DNA from: an uncultured Pseudomonadota bacterium
GTDB lineage: Bacteria > Myxococcota_A > UBA796 > UBA9615
Direction of reading: 5' to 3'
DNA: 13,253 nt
NCBI GenBank assembly: GCA_937907595.1
Contig: CALCXL010000610.1
Span: 1 to 13,253, forward strand
Shown here: positions 9,563 to 13,253 of the stretch, piece after piece
How positions within the stretch are numbered: position 1 is the stretch's first letter
Layout of the letters: each line of letters begins with the position of its first letter
Notes under the pieces: model-generated
The model's database searches: none
The model's input: only the letters and a program-made list of their open reading frames with translations
Told to the model about the DNA's origin: nothing
Position numbers and translations under genes: made by a program

Positions 9563-10675
9563 TCAGTAGGGGCGCTGGTAGAACGGTGTCTTCACGACCT
9601 CCGCGGCGACTCGCTTGCCGCGGATCTCGACCTCAAAGCTCTGGCCGACGGCGGCCCGGTCGCGGGGGAGGTAGCACAGGCCGATCGCCTTGCCGAGCGA
9701 GGGCGTCATGGCGCCGCTCGTCACCTCGCCCAGCGGCTCGCCGTCCAGCCACACCGGGTAGCCGTGGCGCGCCACGCCCTTGCCGCGCAGCTCGAAGCCC
9801 ACCAGGGCCCGCGGCATGCCGGCCTTCACCTGCGCCGCGATCGCGTCGCGCCCGATGAAGTCCTTGTCCTTCCACTTGGTGATCCAGCCGAGCCGAGCCT
9901 CCAGCGGGGTGGTCGACTCGTCGATGTCGTTGCCGTAGAGGCAGAACTTCATCTCCAAGCGGAGCGTGTCCCGGGCCCCCAGGCCGATGGGCAGGATGCC
10001 GAACTCGGCCCCCGCCTCCAGCACCTGGTGCCACATGACTTCGGCGTGATCGCGGTGGAAGAAGAGCTCGAAGCCGTCCTCCCCCGTGTAGCCGGTGCGC
10101 GCGATGATGCAGTCCACCCCGCCGGCCACGCCCTCGGTGAAGCGGTAGGTCCCGATGGCGCTCAGGTCGACGTCCGTGAGCTTCTGCACCACCGCGGCGC
10201 CGTTGCGCCCCTGGATGGCCAGCTGCGCGAAGTCGCTGGACGCGTTGACCAGGGTGCAGTCGTCCGCTGCGCTGTGGTTCTGGGTGAACCACGCCCAGTC
10301 CTCAGTCAGGCGGCCGGCGTTCACGCAGACCAGGAAGCGGTCGGCGGCGCGGCGGTAGATCAGCAGGTCGTCCACGATGCCGCCGGTCTCCAGGCAGGCC
10401 ACCGCGTACTGGGCCTGGCCGATCTCCAGCTGGCTGACGTCGTTGGAGGCCATGCGCTGCAGGAAGCCCAGCGCGCCCGGACCCTCGACCAGGAACTCCC
10501 CCATGTGGCTGACGTCGAACAGGCCGACGGACTCACGCACCGCCAGATGCTCGGTCTTGATGCCCGTGGGGTACTGCACCGGCATGTACCAGCCGGCGAA
10601 GGAGACCATGCGTCCCCCGGCGGCGATGTGCAGGTCGCAGAAGGGGGTCTTCATCAGGTTGGAATCGTTGGCCAT
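9563..10675 (-). CDS. gcvT: Glycine cleavage system T protein (aminomethyltransferase)
   Basis: GcvT takes the aminomethyl group from GcvH, releases ammonia and makes 5,10-methylene-tetrahydrofolate. The 370-residue length is normal. Conserved stretches include FAGWYMPVQY near 27-35, LFDVSHMGE at 52-60 and GGIVDDLLIY at 98-107, where one of the aspartates (102 or 103) corresponds to the catalytic Asp101 of E. coli and human enzymes. Later come IARTGYTGEDGFELF, KDFIGRDAI and TSGAMTPSLGKAIGL. All indicate an active aminomethyltransferase rather than a YgfZ-type paralogue. The ATG at 10675 has a strong GGAGGA just upstream. It lies 41 bases after folD and 25 bases before gcvH on the same strand. 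The product of this enzyme is the substrate of FolD, encoded by the preceding gene. Confidence 0.97.
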   Translation of the reverse strand: MANDSNLMKTPFCDLHIAAGGRMVSFAGWYMPVQYPTGIKTEHLAVRESVGLFDVSHMGEFLVEGPGALGFLQRMASNDVSQLEIGQAQYAVACLETGGIVDDLLIYRRAADRFLVCVNAGRLTEDWAWFTQNHSAADDCTLVNASSDFAQLAIQGRNGAAVVQKLTDVDLSAIGTYRFTEGVAGGVDCIIARTGYTGEDGFELFFHRDHAEVMWHQVLEAGAEFGILPIGLGARDTLRLEMKFCLYGNDIDESTTPLEARLGWITKWKDKDFIGRDAIAAQVKAGMPRALVGFELRGKGVARHGYPVWLDGEPLGEVTSGAMTPSLGKAIGLCYLPRDRAAVGQSFEVEIRGKRVAAEVVKTPFYQRPY

Positions 10676-10716
10676 GGGTCCTCCGACGGGCGCCGAACGC
10701 TAGCAGATCCGGCGCG

Positions 10717-11589
10717 TCAGCCCACCCGCTGGCGGGCGGCTTCCAGCGTGTTGTGCATGAGCATGGTGATCGTCATGGGTCCGACGCCGCCGGGCACGGG
10801 CGTGATGGCCCCGGCGTGCTCCACGGCACCGTCGAAGTCCACGTCGCCCACCAGCCGGCCGCGCTCCTGGCCGGGCTCGGGGGCCAGGCGGTTGATGCCG
10901 ACGTCGATGACCACCGCGCCGGGGCGCACCCACTCGCCGGGCACGAAGCCGGGGCGGCCCACGGCCACCACCAGGATCTCCGCCTCCCGCACCGCCGCCT
11001 CCAGGTCCTCCCGGGGCGTGCGTGAGTGCGTGATCCTCACGGTCGCGTGAGCGTGAGTGAGCAACAGCGCCGCGGGCAGCCCGACGATCGCCGAGCGACC
11101 CACCACCGTGGCGCGCTTGCCCTGGGGGTCGATGCCGCTCTCCTCCAGCAGGCGCATGACGCCCGCCGGCGTGCAGCTCACGAAGCGGGGCTTCTTCAGG
11201 GCGAGCAGCCCGACGTTGGTGGGGTGGAAGCCGTCGACGTCCTTGGCGGGGTCCAGCCGGTCGATGATCGCGTCCGCGTCCAGGGCCTTCGGCAGGGGGA
11301 GCTGCACCAGGATGCCGTGCACGCCGTCGTCGGCGTTGAGCGCGTCGATCAGCGCCTCCAGCTCCTGCTGGGAGGTCTCCGGCCCCAACTCGTGGTGGCG
11401 GCTCTCGAAGCCGAGGCGCGCGCAGGCCCGCCGCTTCGATCGCACGTACACCGCCGAGGCGGGGTCGGCGCCCACGAGCACCGTGGCCAGGCAGGGCTTG
11501 AGACCCGTGGCGGCGAAGAAGGCCGCGGACTGCTCCGTGAGCTCGCCCTGGATGCGCTGGGCCAGGGCCTTGCCGTCGAGGATCGTCAT
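10717..11589 (-). CDS. folD: Bifunctional methylene-THF dehydrogenase / methenyl-THF cyclohydrolase
   Basis: FolD interconverts 5,10-methylene-, 5,10-methenyl- and 10-formyl-tetrahydrofolate using NADP, feeding purine and formyl-Met synthesis. The 290-residue size is typical. The active-site pair is Y48 and K52 in YVRSKRRACARLG. Q96 (GILVQLPLP) and D119 (KDVDGFHP) are the other conserved catalytic-site residues. The dinucleotide loop is VVGRSAIVGLP at 162-172. PGGVGPMT lies near the C-terminus. I placed the start at the ATG at 11589: the protein then begins MTILDGKALAQRI like its relatives. This ATG overlaps the stop of fmdB as ATGA, so translation is probably coupled. A longer open frame continues upstream but runs over fmdB and has no family similarity. 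Context with gcvT and gcvH makes a glycine-derived one-carbon operon. Confidence 0.97.
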   Translation of the reverse strand: MTILDGKALAQRIQGELTEQSAAFFAATGLKPCLATVLVGADPASAVYVRSKRRACARLGFESRHHELGPETSQQELEALIDALNADDGVHGILVQLPLPKALDADAIIDRLDPAKDVDGFHPTNVGLLALKKPRFVSCTPAGVMRLLEESGIDPQGKRATVVGRSAIVGLPAALLLTHAHATVRITHSRTPREDLEAAVREAEILVVAVGRPGFVPGEWVRPGAVVIDVGINRLAPEPGQERGRLVGDVDFDGAVEHAGAITPVPGGVGPMTITMLMHNTLEAARQRVG

Positions 11590-11942
11590 GGGTTCTTCGC
11601 CGGGGCCTTGGAGCTCTTGGCGGGCTTGGAGGAGTCGGCGGCCGGCGTGGCCTTCGCCGCGGGGGCCGGGGCCGCCGGGGTGGCCGTCGCCTTGGAGTCG
11701 CCGGAAGGAGCCGACGACGCCGGGGTCGCGGCCGCTGCGTCGGGCTTGCCCGGCTTGTTGTCCTTGCCCGCGTAGGCGTCCGAGTACCAGCCGCCCCCCT
11801 TGAGGTGGAAGGCCGACAGCGACAGCTTCTTCTGCACCTCCGCGGAGGCGCACTCGGGGCAGGGCGGCGACGGATCCTTGTAGCGGACGATCTTCTCGAA
11901 CTCGTGTCCGCAAGACGGGCAGGCGTACTCGTAAATGGGCAT
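11586..11942 (-). CDS. FmdB-family zinc-ribbon protein
   Basis: A 118-residue protein whose first 50 residues match the FmdB family of small putative regulatory proteins. It begins MPIYEYACPSCGHEFEKIV, and two CxxC knuckles (C8/C11 and C28/C31) would bind one zinc. A conserved-looking LSAFHLKGGGWYSDAY follows. The rest (about 60-118) is a low-complexity Ala/Pro/Lys/Ser tail, as is common in homologues. FmdB was named for a proposed role in regulating formamidase in Methylophilus; the molecular function of the family is not settled. It is the first gene of the fmdB-folD-gcvT-gcvH unit. It has a GGAG site seven bases before the ATG and overlaps folD by four bases. That placement hints at a role in one-carbon or folate control, but this is inference. 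Confidence 0.93.
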   Translation of the reverse strand: MPIYEYACPSCGHEFEKIVRYKDPSPPCPECASAEVQKKLSLSAFHLKGGGWYSDAYAGKDNKPGKPDAAAATPASSAPSGDSKATATPAAPAPAAKATPAADSSKPAKSSKAPAKNP

Positions 11943-12022
11943 CGACGCTCTCCGGGAGGGGGCCCGACCACCGCACCGGCCGGCCAGCCATGGGACCGAT
12001 CCTCGTTGGTCTTCGCGGGCCA

Positions 12023-12050
12023 GTTGTATGAACCCAGCCGCTCATGTCAA
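12023..12050 (-). promoter_or_regulatory. Sigma-70-type promoter of the fmdB-folD-gcvT-gcvH operon
   Basis: On the minus strand a perfect -35 box TTGACA (12050-12045) is followed after 16 bases by TACAAC (12028-12023), four of six matches to the -10 consensus. Transcription would begin near 12016 and leave a leader of about 74 bases before the fmdB ATG at 11942. This is the best promoter match I saw in the window. The leader shows no glycine-riboswitch-like signature. Confidence 0.55.
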
Positions 12051-12107
12051 GCCTCACGGAGCTTGCCGACGCGCCCCTCCCTGGGCTACGCAAGCCGCGG
12101 AGGCCCC

Positions 12108-13202
12108 ATGCGCACGTTGCCCCTGCTCGCCCTGCTCCTCGCCGCCTGCCCCGCCGTGACGCCCGGCGGCGCCGACGACGACGACGACACGCCGGACTAC
12201 CCGGACGTCGAGGAGTACGACTTCGCCGCCGCCGCGCCCTGGTTCGCCTGCCCCGAGGCCGACTCCCTGCCCGAGGAGGTCCAGGTGGCGACGGTCTTCG
12301 ACGCGGAGGACGCCTTCTTCGGCAACCTGGCCGACGACCCCGACGGCACGCCCAACCGCCGGGACATCGACGCCGTCGCCAACCTGCCCACCGCCGACTG
12401 GAAGCAGGTGGGCCTGTGGTTCGAGCTGGAGTGCCCCGAGTCCGGCCTCTGCGACCACTGGGACCGCGCCGGCTCCCTGCAGATCGCCCTGGATCCCGAC
12501 GCCGACGAGCCCGAGTGGGTCGAGCTCAGCCGCTACGTCACGCCCTACCGCAGGGGCATGTGCCAGTTCATCGACGTGACGCCCATGGCCAACCTGCTGC
12601 AGGGCCGCGTGCGATTCCGCAACTGGATCGACACCTGGGTGGGCCCCGGCCACGCCCAGGGCGAGGGCTGGCGGGTGACGGCGAAGCTGGCCTACTGGCC
12701 CGGCCCCCCCGCGGGCGCGCGCGTCAGCAACGTCTGGGGGCGGCGGAGCATCACGGTGGGCGAAGTGGAGGCCGACGCGAACGTCGACTACCAGATCACG
12801 CCGCTGCAGTTCTCCATCGCCGGCAACGCCACCCGGGTGGAGGCGCACCTGATCACCACCGGTCACAGCTTCGGCAACAGCGGCAACTGCGCCGAATTCT
12901 GCTCCATGACCCACCGCATCACCCTCGACGGCCAGGACTTCGACACCAACCCCTGGCGCGACGACTGCGACCAGAACCCCGTCTCCCCCCAGAGCGGTAC
13001 CTGGGAGTACCCGCGCAACGGTTGGTGCCCCGGGGCCACGTCCGTGGGCCACGTCGTCGACATCACCGACGCCGTCACCCCCGGCGAGCCCCAGGAGCTG
13101 GACTTCGACATCCTCCTGGCCAACGGGCTGGAGTACGACAACGGCAGCCCCGTCGATCTGCTCCCCTACACGTTCGTCAGCCTCAAGCTCTACACCTACT
13201 AG
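12108..13202 (+). CDS. PNGase F-like lipoprotein (peptide-N-glycosidase F family)
   Basis: A 364-residue predicted lipoprotein. The signal peptide ends in the lipobox LLAAC with the lipidated cysteine at 14, followed by a flexible acidic stretch (five Asp at 23-27). Two jelly-roll domains typical of PNGase F follow. The N-domain (about 60-203) has LCDHWDR at 114-120, RYVTPYRRG from 142, a DVTPMANLL helix and IDTWVGPGH from 174. The C-domain (about 205-363) has TGHSFGNSGNCAEFC (NCAEFC at 260-265), WRDDCDQNP at 283-291 and GTWEYPRNGWCPG at 297-309. These resemble PF09112/PF09113 signatures as I recall them. PNGase F cleaves the amide bond between Asn and N-glycans. Acidic residues near D116/D119 and E263 are candidates for its catalytic Asp and Glu, unverified. 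Many bacterial family members are uncharacterised, so glycosidase activity is likely but not certain. CGGAGG sits four bases before the ATG. It is transcribed divergently from fmdB. Confidence 0.85.
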   Translation: MRTLPLLALLLAACPAVTPGGADDDDDTPDYPDVEEYDFAAAAPWFACPEADSLPEEVQVATVFDAEDAFFGNLADDPDGTPNRRDIDAVANLPTADWKQVGLWFELECPESGLCDHWDRAGSLQIALDPDADEPEWVELSRYVTPYRRGMCQFIDVTPMANLLQGRVRFRNWIDTWVGPGHAQGEGWRVTAKLAYWPGPPAGARVSNVWGRRSITVGEVEADANVDYQITPLQFSIAGNATRVEAHLITTGHSFGNSGNCAEFCSMTHRITLDGQDFDTNPWRDDCDQNPVSPQSGTWEYPRNGWCPGATSVGHVVDITDAVTPGEPQELDFDILLANGLEYDNGSPVDLLPYTFVSLKLYTY

Positions 13203-13253
13203 CCTCGACTTTGGCCCTTTCCCAGCCCCCCGGCCAGCGTCCCGCCGGGTCCC
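13203..13253. other. Short non-coding tail at right edge
   Basis: Fifty-one bases after the PNGase-like gene reach the window edge. I see no complete hairpin, promoter or start of another gene. Confidence 0.4.

Noticed and set aside
11943..12016. Possible glycine riboswitch in the leader of the fmdB-folD-gcvT-gcvH operon
   Set aside because: The leader is only about 74 bases and I find none of the conserved aptamer core. The gap upstream of gcvP (6148-6243) was checked with the same negative result.
12054..12088. Promoter-like TTGCCG with a CTACGC 17 bases downstream, ahead of the PNGase-like gene
   Set aside because: The -10 match is very poor. The gene must have a promoter in the 165-base divergent gap, but I could not pick one with confidence.
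10717..12093. A 458-codon open frame on the minus strand starting at 12093, in frame with folD
   Set aside because: The first 168 codons overlap fmdB in another frame, read as Arg/Gly/Pro-rich nonsense and have no family similarity. FolD similarity begins exactly at the ATG at 11589, which overlaps the fmdB stop.

Overview
The window is about 13 kb of very GC-rich, gene-dense bacterial DNA. It looks like a Myxococcota or related deltaproteobacterial-type chromosome. The evidence is the strong G/C preference at third codon positions, a MYXO-CTERM-like sorting tail on a secreted enzyme, proline-rich and Ala/Pro/Lys-rich extensions on several proteins, and secreted polymer- and glycan-degrading enzymes. 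The assignment is inferred from style and families, not from a marker gene. I see no rRNA, tRNA, CRISPR array, insertion sequence or phage gene. No stretch longer than 300 bases lacks a gene.

Layout. (1) Bases 1-182 (minus strand): 5' end of a gene that runs off the left edge; it encodes a proline-rich protein and carries a perfect 21-bp tandem repeat. (2) 267-1139 (minus): unrecognised alanine-rich helical protein. (3) 1140-1295: divergent intergenic region with several short palindromes. (4) 1296-4293 (plus): secreted GH15/glucoamylase-like hydrolase with a C-terminal sorting tail, overlapped by a thioredoxin gene. (5) 4429-5460 (plus): TonB/TolA-like envelope protein. (6) 5542-6147 (plus): FHA-domain protein. 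(7) 6244-9102 (plus): gcvP, the fused glycine decarboxylase P-protein. (8) 9148-11942 (minus): a four-gene unit in transcription order fmdB, folD, gcvT, gcvH, with a good sigma-70-type promoter upstream. (9) 12108-13202 (plus): lipoprotein of the PNGase F family.

How the genes fit together. GcvP, GcvH and GcvT form the glycine cleavage system. GcvP decarboxylates glycine onto the lipoyl arm of GcvH, and GcvT passes the methylene carbon to tetrahydrofolate. FolD then interconverts 5,10-methylene-, methenyl- and formyl-tetrahydrofolate, so folD-gcvT-gcvH is a coherent one-carbon unit. The L-protein (lipoamide dehydrogenase) is not in the window. Unusually, gcvP is not downstream of gcvH. It lies on the opposite strand and converges on gcvH, with a perfect 10-bp stem-loop between the two stops.

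No clearly new multi-gene system was found. The most interesting unexplained signal is compositional. The hexamer CTCACG/CGTGAG occurs about 46 times on the two strands by hand count, roughly five times a simple base-composition expectation. It is concentrated in blocks (about 2520-3720, 6915-9006 and 11021-11057), is absent from several neighbouring genes, and appears to dictate otherwise rare codon choices.
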